A stretch of DNA of 36,961 nucleotides. It comes from an uncultured Bacteroidales bacterium (GTDB lineage: Bacteria > Bacteroidota > Bacteroidia > Bacteroidales > F082). Below, piece after piece: positions 22,308-30,550 of the stretch. A program made the translations under genes and the position numbers. Under the pieces are notes generated by a model. The model made no database searches, was not told the DNA's origin, and saw only the letters and a list, made by a program, of their open reading frames with translations. How positions within the stretch are numbered: the stretch's first letter is position 1; each line of letters begins with the position of its first letter. Location: positions 1-36,961 of the forward strand of contig CAMJHP010000027.1 in NCBI GenBank assembly GCA_946405575.1, written 5' to 3'.

Positions 22308-23570
22308 TTATAATTTTTCAAATCCTACTATACCAAAATCTGTGAATAACGGTTTTATCAACATATTTTGCCGTTTATTGTCTATATATGATTTGAAATA
22401 GCCAACAATTAAGGCAATTGCCACCTGCACAAACCCTCTCTTTACATAAAAAAGGTATAAAGCATACTTTTTATTTGAAGGAATCAGTGTGAGAGAGACA
22501 ATATCCGAATTCCCAATATTTGATACCACAAGGAATGAACGATGTGCATCACCGGATTTATTATGCTCAAAATCAGAATAATGAGTCGCATCCTCAACAA
22601 ACGACAGAACTTTACTGTCTTTTTTAAAATATTGCTTTAGTTGAAGAAAAAAACGCGACTGGTAATCTTTTATTTCAAACAGATTTCCTTCGTTATTAAC
22701 TAATCTTGCAATACTCTTATTAAGTTTTGCGATATCTTCATCTGCCTTATTATAGCATAAGTTCATATTTTCCTTTGTAATAAGGCGTGTTAAACCAATA
22801 ACTTTTTCTTTCGTTTTCTTTTGGAATTCATACGGCTCAAAGTGAACAACGTTATATAGTTCAGATGAAAGTTTATAATCAGAATCACAACTACCAAAAT
22901 CGATATGGTCCCTCATAAAAGATAAAATATCCCAAGTTAGTTCGCCATTTTTATTAGCATTCAGGCGTAAATAGGCATCATTTTTACAAATCCTCAAAAA
23001 ATTCGATTTACTGATACCTGTTTGGAATATGTAGTGCTTTTTATAGTTTTGAAGAAAGTCGTCAATGCATGACAGTCTTTTTTCAAAAAACGACTTGCGA
23101 ACCATTCCAAATCGTTCTATACAATAGTTTATATCCAAATCACTATCCCGGTCGCAAAGAGTATCCATATACTGTTCAAATAAGGATTTCAACATTTTTA
23201 TGTTTTGGTCATTATGTTGGGTTTCTTTCTCTTCATCCCAATAACTACCATTATCCCAATGGTCATATAATACAGAAATGTCCTCCCCTATAAATGAAAT
23301 CCAACCATCGCCAACCATAACATTGGTCCAGTTTAAATAAAGGAAAAAAGGCTTTCGGATGTTTTCCCAAAACACAGAGTTATCCATGTTTATTCCACAT
23401 TCAATCAGTGCTTTTCTGGTTTTAGGCCAATGATAGCTGGAATCATAATCATATCGTACATTACCCCATATTAATTCATTGTATTCGTTATCAGCTCTAT
23501 ACACACAATATGGTAGCCTTGAGATGAAATCATACAACACGTGCTGAAATACTATTTCCTTTTTATCCAT
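22308..23570 (-). CDS. Unknown protein, 420 residues
   Basis: I do not recognise any domain. The N-terminal third is rich in Trp and Tyr (LPYCVYRADNEYNELIWGN, YHWPKTRKALIECG, LNWTNVMVGDGWISFIGED). The middle is helical and charged. The C-terminus has a mixed alpha/beta stretch (SFLVVSNIGNSDIVSLTLIP, YALYLFYVKRGFVQVAIALI) with no clear membrane helix. It lies directly after the PP2C gene (20-base gap), so it may be a target or partner of the phospho-signalling triad. Confidence 0.7.
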   Translation of the reverse strand: MDKKEIVFQHVLYDFISRLPYCVYRADNEYNELIWGNVRYDYDSSYHWPKTRKALIECGINMDNSVFWENIRKPFFLYLNWTNVMVGDGWISFIGEDISVLYDHWDNGSYWDEEKETQHNDQNIKMLKSLFEQYMDTLCDRDSDLDINYCIERFGMVRKSFFEKRLSCIDDFLQNYKKHYIFQTGISKSNFLRICKNDAYLRLNANKNGELTWDILSFMRDHIDFGSCDSDYKLSSELYNVVHFEPYEFQKKTKEKVIGLTRLITKENMNLCYNKADEDIAKLNKSIARLVNNEGNLFEIKDYQSRFFLQLKQYFKKDSKVLSFVEDATHYSDFEHNKSGDAHRSFLVVSNIGNSDIVSLTLIPSNKKYALYLFYVKRGFVQVAIALIVGYFKSYIDNKRQNMLIKPLFTDFGIVGFEKL

Positions 23571-23590
23571 TCTCTTGCATTTTTGCTCTA

Positions 23591-24841
23591 TTATTCAATT
23601 TCTACCCAAACCAAATGCACCCTAAATGGATGGTCATCCATGCGCCAGACCTGTTGTCTCTCTTTAGGTTGCTCCCCAACCTCATCTTGATAGGGGACAT
23701 AATCCTTCCCATAATACTCTTCCAGCAGAACGTTCATCTTCTTCACCAGCTGCTGCTTCTCAGTATATGCTCGTTCAATGTCGTTTTGGGCGTATCGAAG
23801 CGCTATCTTGTCTTTCTCTAAGGTTATAACCTTTTCTTCCAAGTCGTTTCTTTTGTCAGTAGCTTCAAGAATCTTGTTGTTCACTTTCAAAATCCCTGCC
23901 TTGGTTATGGCAATTTGCCAAAGAATGAATTTTGGCAAAGCCACTTTTAATTCCTCTTCATCATACACACAGGCAATCGACATATCATCCTGACTGCCCC
24001 GTTTGCTCAACACAGGCAAGGTCTCTTTGATGTCAGCAAAGGTGGCCTCAAAGCCATCTTTCACTAATGACTTCGCCACTCGCACATAGAAATTCACGAG
24101 ATTGGTATCTTCGCCAAATGAATCATCCATGCCATCTGAGCCAAGGAAAACAGCAATAGGGAAGCCACCGTCACCTTGGTAAGTGTAACGGAACTCATTT
24201 AAGGCATCAGAGTCACAAATCGAGGTGGTTTTGTTGAGGAAACAACGGTCGTCCCACAGCACAGGCTCCTTCCATTGGGCATCCTGGTCGAATGAAATCA
24301 TTTTCCCGTCGCCCAGATGGAAAGCGAACCAATACCTCGGCATACTGACGTAGGCCATCAATGTGCAGCCATAGATTTTCTCCAGCTTGTAGCCCTCTTG
24401 AAATTCTTTCCTGTATTGCTCTTCAACCTGCGTGTTTTCCTTATCGGTCAAAGGATTCTCAGCGGCATGTTGTTCAATCCGCTGCTGCCATTGTCCGATA
24501 ATGGATGCAAACAACTGCCGAAAAGCATTATCAACAGGCCTTTCCTTGCGGAAATCCTGACGGTCTATTTCCGTCTGAATGGCCGCTTGTTGGGTAAATG
24601 GCTGGCCTACAAGCAAAGTTTCGTCAATGTTATTGATAAACTCCCTTACATTGTTCGCGATAATCTCTGTGGCAAAACGCGCTCCCACATCGCTACGGAA
24701 ATAGTGCTTTCCACCGTGGCCATCACACACAACGGCAATGGCAAGTCCATCCTCGTCAATATGACTATAGGAATAGTCCTGACACACTTTATCCGTTGCC
24801 TTGTGGCTCTCGCCTTGGCAATGAAAATCAAAACACCTCAT
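23591..24841 (-). CDS. PP2C-type protein phosphatase of a TerY-P-like triad
   Basis: 416 residues from the ATG at 24841; an upstream TTG at 24862 overlaps the vWA gene and is less likely. PP2C metal-binding motifs in order: VCQDYSYSHIDEDG (D22), VVCDGHGGKHYF (D40, G41), FLGSDGMDDSFG and RGSQDDMSIACVY. Residues about 320-390 form a strong predicted coiled coil (NDLEEKVITLEKDKIAL and following), an unusual addition for this family. It should remove phosphate from Ser/Thr, most likely undoing the work of the kinase three genes upstream-to-downstream in this operon (kinase, vWA, PP2C). The vWA stop lies 11 bases before this start. Confidence 0.9.
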   Translation of the reverse strand: MRCFDFHCQGESHKATDKVCQDYSYSHIDEDGLAIAVVCDGHGGKHYFRSDVGARFATEIIANNVREFINNIDETLLVGQPFTQQAAIQTEIDRQDFRKERPVDNAFRQLFASIIGQWQQRIEQHAAENPLTDKENTQVEEQYRKEFQEGYKLEKIYGCTLMAYVSMPRYWFAFHLGDGKMISFDQDAQWKEPVLWDDRCFLNKTTSICDSDALNEFRYTYQGDGGFPIAVFLGSDGMDDSFGEDTNLVNFYVRVAKSLVKDGFEATFADIKETLPVLSKRGSQDDMSIACVYDEEELKVALPKFILWQIAITKAGILKVNNKILEATDKRNDLEEKVITLEKDKIALRYAQNDIERAYTEKQQLVKKMNVLLEEYYGKDYVPYQDEVGEQPKERQQVWRMDDHPFRVHLVWVEIE

Positions 24842-24852
24842 GGGAAAAGTCC

Positions 24853-25596
24853 TTAATCCCAATCGTCGGCGTAGGAACTGCCATCGACCTTTGTGGCAAC
24901 TTCAGCACCGTCGATGTTATCCACGGCATTCTGCACTTCGCTAATCACCTGGTCTTGCTTTGTGGTGTCGCCAGCAGTGCTGCTCTTGCTACCAATCTGC
25001 GAAGAAGTAATTGCCACAACACGGATGATCTGCTTCAGTGCATCGATATTGTGAACCGTAAACACCGCCTCGTTGGTGCCCGTAAACTTGGTCAGCACTT
25101 CCTTGTCGGCATCGTCACCGATGGCAATGGCAACCTTGATGGCCGACTTGAACCAGTTGTTGGCTTTCAGTTTCGCCAGACCAGCCTCAAAATTATCGGT
25201 GGGAGCGCCGTCGGACAATAGAATGATTGCAGGGGCAAACGAGCCACTTGCAGACTGCATGAAGCCCTTGCTGCGCGACAGTTTGTTTTCCAACTCCTCG
25301 CAAGCAGCACCCAATGAGGTCAATCCGTTGGCTTGAACATCTTGCCAAACAAACTCGTTAGCTAATTTCGGCTCATTGTATAGCCAGTTGCAACCCGTCG
25401 AAAACTCCAATGCTGCCACTTTGATTTCAGCATCCGGATTGGTGACGGAAATCTCGTCCAGCATGGGTAGCACATTAACCACCGCATCATTGACAGCTCC
25501 GATTTTGCTCCCAGCCATACTGCCGGAAGTATCAATCATGAAAAAGAGCATCATGGTTCTTCGCGGTACACTTACAGTTTCGTCTAATAGTGACAT
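24853..25596 (-). CDS. von Willebrand factor A domain protein (TerY-like)
   Basis: A 247-residue protein with a single vWA domain: MIDTSGSMAGSKIG holds the metal-site residues D22, S24 and S26, T93 is in NGLTSLGAACEEL, and D129 is in ILLSDGAPTDNF. The full MIDAS site is therefore present. The ~35-residue tail is acidic and ends EVATKVDGSSYADDWD. Single-domain vWA proteins lying between a kinase and a PP2C gene are typical of the TerY-P triad, where vWA is thought to be a scaffold or substrate. The TerY-C zinc domain is not fused here but is encoded separately at 20350-20718. Cytosolic by sequence. The kinase gene ends 12 bases upstream. Confidence 0.9.
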   Translation of the reverse strand: MSLLDETVSVPRRTMMLFFMIDTSGSMAGSKIGAVNDAVVNVLPMLDEISVTNPDAEIKVAALEFSTGCNWLYNEPKLANEFVWQDVQANGLTSLGAACEELENKLSRSKGFMQSASGSFAPAIILLSDGAPTDNFEAGLAKLKANNWFKSAIKVAIAIGDDADKEVLTKFTGTNEAVFTVHNIDALKQIIRVVAITSSQIGSKSSTAGDTTKQDQVISEVQNAVDNIDGAEVATKVDGSSYADDWD

Positions 25597-25608
25597 AATG
25601 ATGTGATT

Positions 25609-26880
25609 TTATTGATTATTGATTATGATTTCTCCTTTATTGGCGGCATTAAAGCCAACCTTGATGCCGTGTTTGACAGGCATAAACTCATTCGGTTCAA
25701 CCGACTTGACTTTCCCGCTTGGCGTTTCAGCCGTCCACTTTTCTTTCGTCAGATTTTGCAAAAGCAGCATATTCCTGTCCTGTGGATTGACGGCGACTCG
25801 TGCATCTGGTGTGTTGTCGTAGTCGATAAAGAGTCGGGTTCCATTGGTCAACAACAGGGTGCGTAATCCCAGTTTCAACCTCCTACTAACATCCACGTCA
25901 CGCCCGCAATTCATACATTGTGGCTTTGCCTCATCTATGAATGTTTCCTCACCACAATGAGGACAAATAACCAACTTGTCACGCAATGAGGCAATCAGTT
26001 TCCCCCAGTTCTGTTCTATCATTCGGCTTTGTGGATTCTTCAGCATTTCAGGGCTAAACTCGCGAATAAAAGTCTCTCGCAATTCGGCAGGCATGACAGG
26101 CCAACGGCGTATTACATTCTGATGAATGCCCCTAACAGGCAGATTGGTCTTGTTATTAGGGTCATAAATGAAAACCGCTTCGCTACCGTAAAACTTCTTT
26201 TCGTATGCCTCAGTCATACAAGGACAGGCCACCACCTTGGCACCCTCAAACGGATGGTTGGCATAGAACAGCATAAACAAGATAACCGATAATGAGAATC
26301 GGTCGCTATACTTGTCGGGAATGCCGCCTGCCACAATTTCAGGTGCCATATAACGTGCCTTGCCCATAATGCCCGACTTTTCGCCTTGTGGCATCACATT
26401 ATCATTGTCGCATATCAGCACATCGCCCGTGTCGGGGTCGATGAAGAAATTACCATCGTTCAAGTCTTGGTAGCTATAGCCAAATCGGTGCAGCATCATA
26501 AAGCCGTTGCAAATCTTCATTGCAGCGGCCATCATTGCCTGAAATGATTTGAAACTTTTTTTCGCCAAAAGGAAGTTGCCAAATTCAAAATAATTCTGAG
26601 GGCGCAGTGCCATTACATAGCCGAAACTTCCTTTTTGTCGTTCTGTAATACGCTCTGGCCAAAGAAACGCTGAGCTTGGGGCTCCGTTCATCACATTACT
26701 AGCCAAATTGTTGTAGAAAGCTTGGTCAAGGCTATTATGATACCACTTCAAGGCTTTTGGTTGGCTGTTTAAATCAACCAAATATACTATGCCCTGGCCT
26801 CCACGTCCAAGCTCCTTTTTTATGGTGACAAAGCCCCCGTTGAGAAGGCTTATTTTCTCGCCGAACTTCAATTCGCTCAT
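25609..26880 (-). CDS. Ser/Thr protein kinase with C-terminal zinc ribbon (TerY-P-like triad)
   Basis: 423 residues from the ATG at 26880; the ATG at 26889 adds MKK. Numbering from the longer form: glycine loop LGRGGQGIVYLVD (28-40), lysine K48 in ALKWY, catalytic loop YQDLNDGN with D142 and N147 (Tyr-Gln in place of the usual HR), D161 in CDNDNV where DFG is expected, and MAPE at 181-184. Key residues are kept, so it is probably active though divergent. Residues 309-328 hold CPHC and CMNC, a zinc ribbon, followed by ~95 beta-rich residues that may be a small recognition domain of FHA type; the latter is a guess. No membrane helix. A TATTTTTG promoter box lies just upstream, so the triad may also be transcribed alone. 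Confidence 0.9.
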   Translation of the reverse strand: MSELKFGEKISLLNGGFVTIKKELGRGGQGIVYLVDLNSQPKALKWYHNSLDQAFYNNLASNVMNGAPSSAFLWPERITERQKGSFGYVMALRPQNYFEFGNFLLAKKSFKSFQAMMAAAMKICNGFMMLHRFGYSYQDLNDGNFFIDPDTGDVLICDNDNVMPQGEKSGIMGKARYMAPEIVAGGIPDKYSDRFSLSVILFMLFYANHPFEGAKVVACPCMTEAYEKKFYGSEAVFIYDPNNKTNLPVRGIHQNVIRRWPVMPAELRETFIREFSPEMLKNPQSRMIEQNWGKLIASLRDKLVICPHCGEETFIDEAKPQCMNCGRDVDVSRRLKLGLRTLLLTNGTRLFIDYDNTPDARVAVNPQDRNMLLLQNLTKEKWTAETPSGKVKSVEPNEFMPVKHGIKVGFNAANKGEIIINNQ

Positions 26881-26902
26881 TTTTTTCATTTTTTAGTGAC
26901 CG

Positions 26903-26910
26903 CAAAAATA
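26903..26910 (-). promoter_or_regulatory. Possible internal promoter before the kinase gene
   Basis: The minus strand reads TATTTTTG in the 45-base gap between the nuclease and kinase genes, the widest gap inside the operon. TTTC lies about 19 bases upstream in place of TTTG. This would give separate expression of the kinase-to-TPR half. Confidence 0.5.
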
Positions 26911-26934
26911 CATATTTCTATTCACTATTGAAAA

Positions 26935-27708
26935 TCAAAACCAAATCTCGTCATTAACGACACTCTCCACTTCATTTTCCAGCTTATCAGGTAAAGTGTA
27001 GAAAAAATCGATGCCAGTCAATGACTCAATCTCATCAATGGTCTTTGTATATACCGACAAAGGTTTGTGTCCAGCTACGTTCTCAAAATAAAAACCAACA
27101 CCTTCATATTTGCCGTTTTTGCAAACCAGAAGCACCTTGTAGAATGCATCTGGAACCGCAACCAGATTACGACCAATCACACCGTTTTTAGCTTCTCCTA
27201 CAAATGGCCCAGCCACGATGTAAACGCTCCCATATCGACGGGCATAATCGCGACATTTTTCCTCCAATGACCGCCAATCGCCTCCATTCAAATTGTGGTT
27301 TTGAGGACAGATGTTTGTGAAATAGCAACTCTCCAGCATTGCTTGTTCGTCCCACTTCATATCACCAGCTGGAGCAATATGACCTTTATCCCATCCTGTG
27401 TTTCGATAGTCATCATTGTCGGCTTGTCTTCCTTTTGCGTCAGGGTCAGGAAAAAAGCGGCTGTTTCGCTTACAAGTGCCGTTCACTTCAACATCCGTCA
27501 ACTCGTATGCCACCCAATTCGGCAACCTTGTATCCTTGTTGTACGAAACCGTATAGCCCTTATGCACAATGACTTGGTTCTCCCTATCATCCATAACCCT
27601 TGGCGTTTCAATGGGTACAGTGTTAACTGCCTCGGTTTTCTTGACATTGGCACAAGAGACCTGTAAGAGCGTCAACAGCGTGGCAATTATGCAAATTAAG
27701 TTACTCAT
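26935..27708 (-). CDS. Exported DNA/RNA non-specific endonuclease (NUC1 family)
   Basis: 257 residues. The start MSNLICIIATLLTLLQVSC is an export signal ending in a lipobox-like VSC, so the enzyme is probably a lipoprotein facing the periplasm or outside. The beta-beta-alpha-metal nuclease signature is WDKGHIAPAGDM (usual form DRGH), with the catalytic His, followed by TNICPQNHNLNGGDWRSLEE, which has the metal-binding Asn. It should cut DNA and RNA without sequence choice. The ATG overlaps the stop of the channel gene by 4 bases (27705-27708), implying linked expression. In an operon with kinase signalling it could be an effector, or a nutrient or defence enzyme against foreign DNA. Confidence 0.92.
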   Translation of the reverse strand: MSNLICIIATLLTLLQVSCANVKKTEAVNTVPIETPRVMDDRENQVIVHKGYTVSYNKDTRLPNWVAYELTDVEVNGTCKRNSRFFPDPDAKGRQADNDDYRNTGWDKGHIAPAGDMKWDEQAMLESCYFTNICPQNHNLNGGDWRSLEEKCRDYARRYGSVYIVAGPFVGEAKNGVIGRNLVAVPDAFYKVLLVCKNGKYEGVGFYFENVAGHKPLSVYTKTIDEIESLTGIDFFYTLPDKLENEVESVVNDEIWF

Positions 27709-28475
27709 TCGTTTATTTTCTCCTCTTTTTTGTTTTTCGTCTCTTTCAAAGCTCGAAGCTCATCCAAATAACTCGCTGTAATAACACCTGAAGGCAGCGC
27801 AATGATAGCCACTCCGAAAAGTGATGATAGCATACTAATAAACCTTCCAAGGTCTGTTACTGGGCACAAATCGCCATAACCCACAGTAGTCAAAGTTACT
27901 GTGGCCCAATACAGCGCATCAAAAAACGAAGAGAAAGTTTCAGCACCAGTCTCTGGATTGATTCGTGGCTCAGCATTGAACATAATCAACGCCGTCAAGA
28001 ATATATAGAACACGGCTATTACCAACACTGACAGGAGCACATTCCTTTCTTTCTTTATTACATTCAGAAACAAAGCCACTTTGTCAGTGTACCGTAATAG
28101 TTTTAGCAAACGGAACACACGCAACACCCTTGACAACCTGAATATCTTGAATGCCGGATTTAGGATATTCAGTCCAGGCAAAATAGACATCATGTCTATT
28201 ATTGCCATTGGAGTGAGAGGATATAAAGCGAACGACCATCCTTTTTTGTTTAGTTTCATGTCGGCAGTAATCCATCGCAACACATAATCCACAATGAAGA
28301 CAACAGTGGTTATCTTGTCCACCATCTTGAACCAAGGCAATTCAACAGTAAACATCAAAGGAATGATGCTTAATGCAATAACAACCAACATGAAAACATC
28401 ATACACCTTACTGGTGATGCTGTTATGGCTGTCCTTTTCGATGATGTCAAATATTTTAGCTCGTGTATGCGCCAT
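27705..28475 (-). CDS. Voltage-gated-type potassium channel
   Basis: 256 residues from the ATG at 28475 (a TTG six bases earlier is possible). The six-segment layout can be followed: S1 (FMLVVIALSIIPLMF), S2 with VVFIVDYVLRW, S3 (PLTPMAIIDMMSILPG), an arginine-rich S4 (FRLSRVLRVFRLLKLLRY), S5 (LLSVLVIAVFYIFLTALIM), pore helix YWATVTLTTVGYGDLCP with the K+ filter TVGYG, and S6 (SLFGVAIIALPSGVIT). The N-terminus is short and the C-terminus charged, with no cyclic-nucleotide or RCK domain. It begins 13 bases after the previous gene and overlaps the nuclease gene by 4. Change in membrane potential is a plausible output of the system. Confidence 0.93.
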   Translation of the reverse strand: MAHTRAKIFDIIEKDSHNSITSKVYDVFMLVVIALSIIPLMFTVELPWFKMVDKITTVVFIVDYVLRWITADMKLNKKGWSFALYPLTPMAIIDMMSILPGLNILNPAFKIFRLSRVLRVFRLLKLLRYTDKVALFLNVIKKERNVLLSVLVIAVFYIFLTALIMFNAEPRINPETGAETFSSFFDALYWATVTLTTVGYGDLCPVTDLGRFISMLSSLFGVAIIALPSGVITASYLDELRALKETKNKKEEKINE

Positions 28476-28488
28476 AATCAATGCGGTT

Positions 28489-29664
28489 TTAGTTTGTTTT
28501 CTTTAGTTCCGAAAGTATCTTTTCATATTTGATTGGCAGCACAACTAATTGCTTGCTTTGTGAATCTGCCAATTCTATAGCTTCAGTTATTTCCTGATTG
28601 TCAGCAATGTTATCTTTAATCATAATAGCATCATCCATCGTCAAGACACACGTAGTTGGCTTCTGCATTGGTTTAGTTGGCCTGATGAAATTGGAATGCG
28701 TAACGCCTCCATCTTCTAGATTCTTGATACTGGTAGTAAACGTGGTTGAGCGTATTGGTTCCAATCGCATCGCGCCACGAACCATTTTTTCATTCATTAC
28801 ATGAGTCCAATTGTAAATGTCAGCATCTGGCGCAATCCGATTGATATTCAGTGCCGCGAACCTGTCTCTTTCAAATTCCACCCAAAGCTGCCCTTCAGTA
28901 TGACCTGTTTTCCACATGGCCACCTGTACATAGCAGACGTTCACTGAAACGGTAAACATCAGACCTGCCAAATAATACGCCAAACTTAAAATGCTGTCAG
29001 TTGTTTCTTGTGTAATCTCTCTTTGTAGCTTGTCTTTGTAGGTTGAACCCAAACGTGCCGTATAAACTTCTTTTATCGCGGGAACACCTATGTCAAAGGG
29101 AAGTTCAACATCCAAGGCTACGCAACGATTCCGTTTTGTGTATTCCACATTCAGTTTCAGGTCGTATGGCAGCCTTAAATTGGCGAATATGGCACTAACC
29201 CCTGCCATCACATAGTCATCTTCGCCTGAGATGTGTTTCTCTAGTTTTGACTTTTCTTCAAGGAACGCTTCAAAATAAGTCTGATTCTGTTTGACCTCAT
29301 TATAATCCTCCAGCTTTTCAAAGAAATCAGCCAACCTTAACCATTGCTTTTGCCGATCATTAAAAGCTTTGTCAAGATGAGTAGAAACATAATCGGCTAC
29401 TTTTTTATCTCTTTCATTCGCTTCCGACTCAAACAGGAACTTCGCTTCTTCTTCCAGCAACGCTTTCACTTCCTTTTTCTGCGGCTTGGCAAAGCCAAAT
29501 CCCTTCCTGGAATACTTCTTTTGTCCCAATTGCGTCAGTAGGTTTTCAAAGTATATGGAAGGTCTTATTTCTGGTATGTTTTTATGCAACCCCGTAAGCT
29601 TTTTGGTTAGCGCATTGGGCTCCAATCCCAAATTAGACCTCAAAATGGTGTGTGTGCTTTTCAT
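28489..29664 (-). CDS. Unknown protein, 391 residues, next to the Hxs genes
   Basis: I do not recognise the family. The N-terminal 150 residues are helical and charged (KKEVKALLEEEAKFLFESEA, WLRLADFFEKLEDYNEV). The central part is beta-rich and includes YDLKLNVEYTKRNRCVALDV and a hydrophobic stretch (ILSLAYYLAGLMFTVSVNVC) that may be buried rather than membrane-spanning. Near the end is THSNFIRPTKPMQKPTTCV. It lies 16 bases after hxsC and 7 or more before the channel gene, so it bridges the two parts of the operon. No signal peptide. Role unknown. Confidence 0.72.
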   Translation of the reverse strand: MKSTHTILRSNLGLEPNALTKKLTGLHKNIPEIRPSIYFENLLTQLGQKKYSRKGFGFAKPQKKEVKALLEEEAKFLFESEANERDKKVADYVSTHLDKAFNDRQKQWLRLADFFEKLEDYNEVKQNQTYFEAFLEEKSKLEKHISGEDDYVMAGVSAIFANLRLPYDLKLNVEYTKRNRCVALDVELPFDIGVPAIKEVYTARLGSTYKDKLQREITQETTDSILSLAYYLAGLMFTVSVNVCYVQVAMWKTGHTEGQLWVEFERDRFAALNINRIAPDADIYNWTHVMNEKMVRGAMRLEPIRSTTFTTSIKNLEDGGVTHSNFIRPTKPMQKPTTCVLTMDDAIMIKDNIADNQEITEAIELADSQSKQLVVLPIKYEKILSELKKTN

Positions 29665-29680
29665 CGTTTTCTACTTCTAA

Positions 29681-30550
29681 TTAACTTTGACTTTTAAGCC
29701 CTATATACTCTTTAGCGGAAGTGCTAAACAGACCACAACACTTTTCCTTTACCGAACAATTATCGCAAATCTTCGAGTATTTTATCTTCCAATCAGAAAT
29801 GCTTCTTTTTGCAAATAGCCAGCAATCTTTAGGCAACAGACATAATGGGATATTGTAGATTGCAACTGGTACACCCCAACTATCCAAAATCATCACTGCT
29901 TCTCTCAAGTAAGAGGCATATTCATAGGGCTCAGACCAAATCAAAGACTGGTTCTTGACCGAATAACCTATTCTTTCCATTCCCATGAATGCCACCCATG
30001 AGACAAAGGGCAGATTCTTGAAAATGAATTCTGCCATTTGCGGCAAGCGTTTGTAGTTCATGGCATTGATAACAACCCGCAATTCTATCTCTACACCCTC
30101 AGAGGCCAAATTATATAATCCATAAATGGTTTCCTCAAAAGCATGTTTGCTTCCCGCTATTGCATCATGGTCTTTCAAATAATCGGAATGTATGGGTACG
30201 CCTACGAAAAACTCTTCTCCAGCGGCTTGTGCCACACGATGGGCATAATCAGCATCCTTAAATTTTCTACCATTGCTAAGCAGTTGAATGGCGGTGTTTG
30301 GCAGGTGTTTCCTGATTTCAACAATAAGATCAACTAGTCTTTCTCCCAAAAGAGTCGGCTCACCACCTGTTATTCCTAAAACCTTCAATTCCTCTGGAGC
30401 ATTAGTCAACAATTGAAGATTCTTCTGATATAATGCTTCTATGTCATCAACCATCGATGGCGGCTGACAACACATTAAGCAATTATTATTGCATTGCTCG
30501 GTGACGAACAAAGCATTGTCGTTGGAATCTATATCAAAACTGTTTTTCAT
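29681..30550 (-). CDS. hxsC: His-Xaa-Ser system radical SAM protein HxsC
   Basis: 289 residues from the ATG at 30550, which overlaps the hxsB stop by 4 bases; a TTG nine bases upstream is rejected. The radical SAM cluster motif is FVTEQCNNNCLMC (C20, C24, C27), followed by LGITGGEPTLLG, the usual GGE motif for SAM binding. A C-terminal cysteine group (ICDNCSVKEKCCG) may hold a second cluster. Together with HxsB it is expected to install a modification on HxsA. The reaction is not known for this family. The naming comes from its place in an intact hxsA-D-B-C set. Confidence 0.88.
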   Translation of the reverse strand: MKNSFDIDSNDNALFVTEQCNNNCLMCCQPPSMVDDIEALYQKNLQLLTNAPEELKVLGITGGEPTLLGERLVDLIVEIRKHLPNTAIQLLSNGRKFKDADYAHRVAQAAGEEFFVGVPIHSDYLKDHDAIAGSKHAFEETIYGLYNLASEGVEIELRVVINAMNYKRLPQMAEFIFKNLPFVSWVAFMGMERIGYSVKNQSLIWSEPYEYASYLREAVMILDSWGVPVAIYNIPLCLLPKDCWLFAKRSISDWKIKYSKICDNCSVKEKCCGLFSTSAKEYIGLKSQS

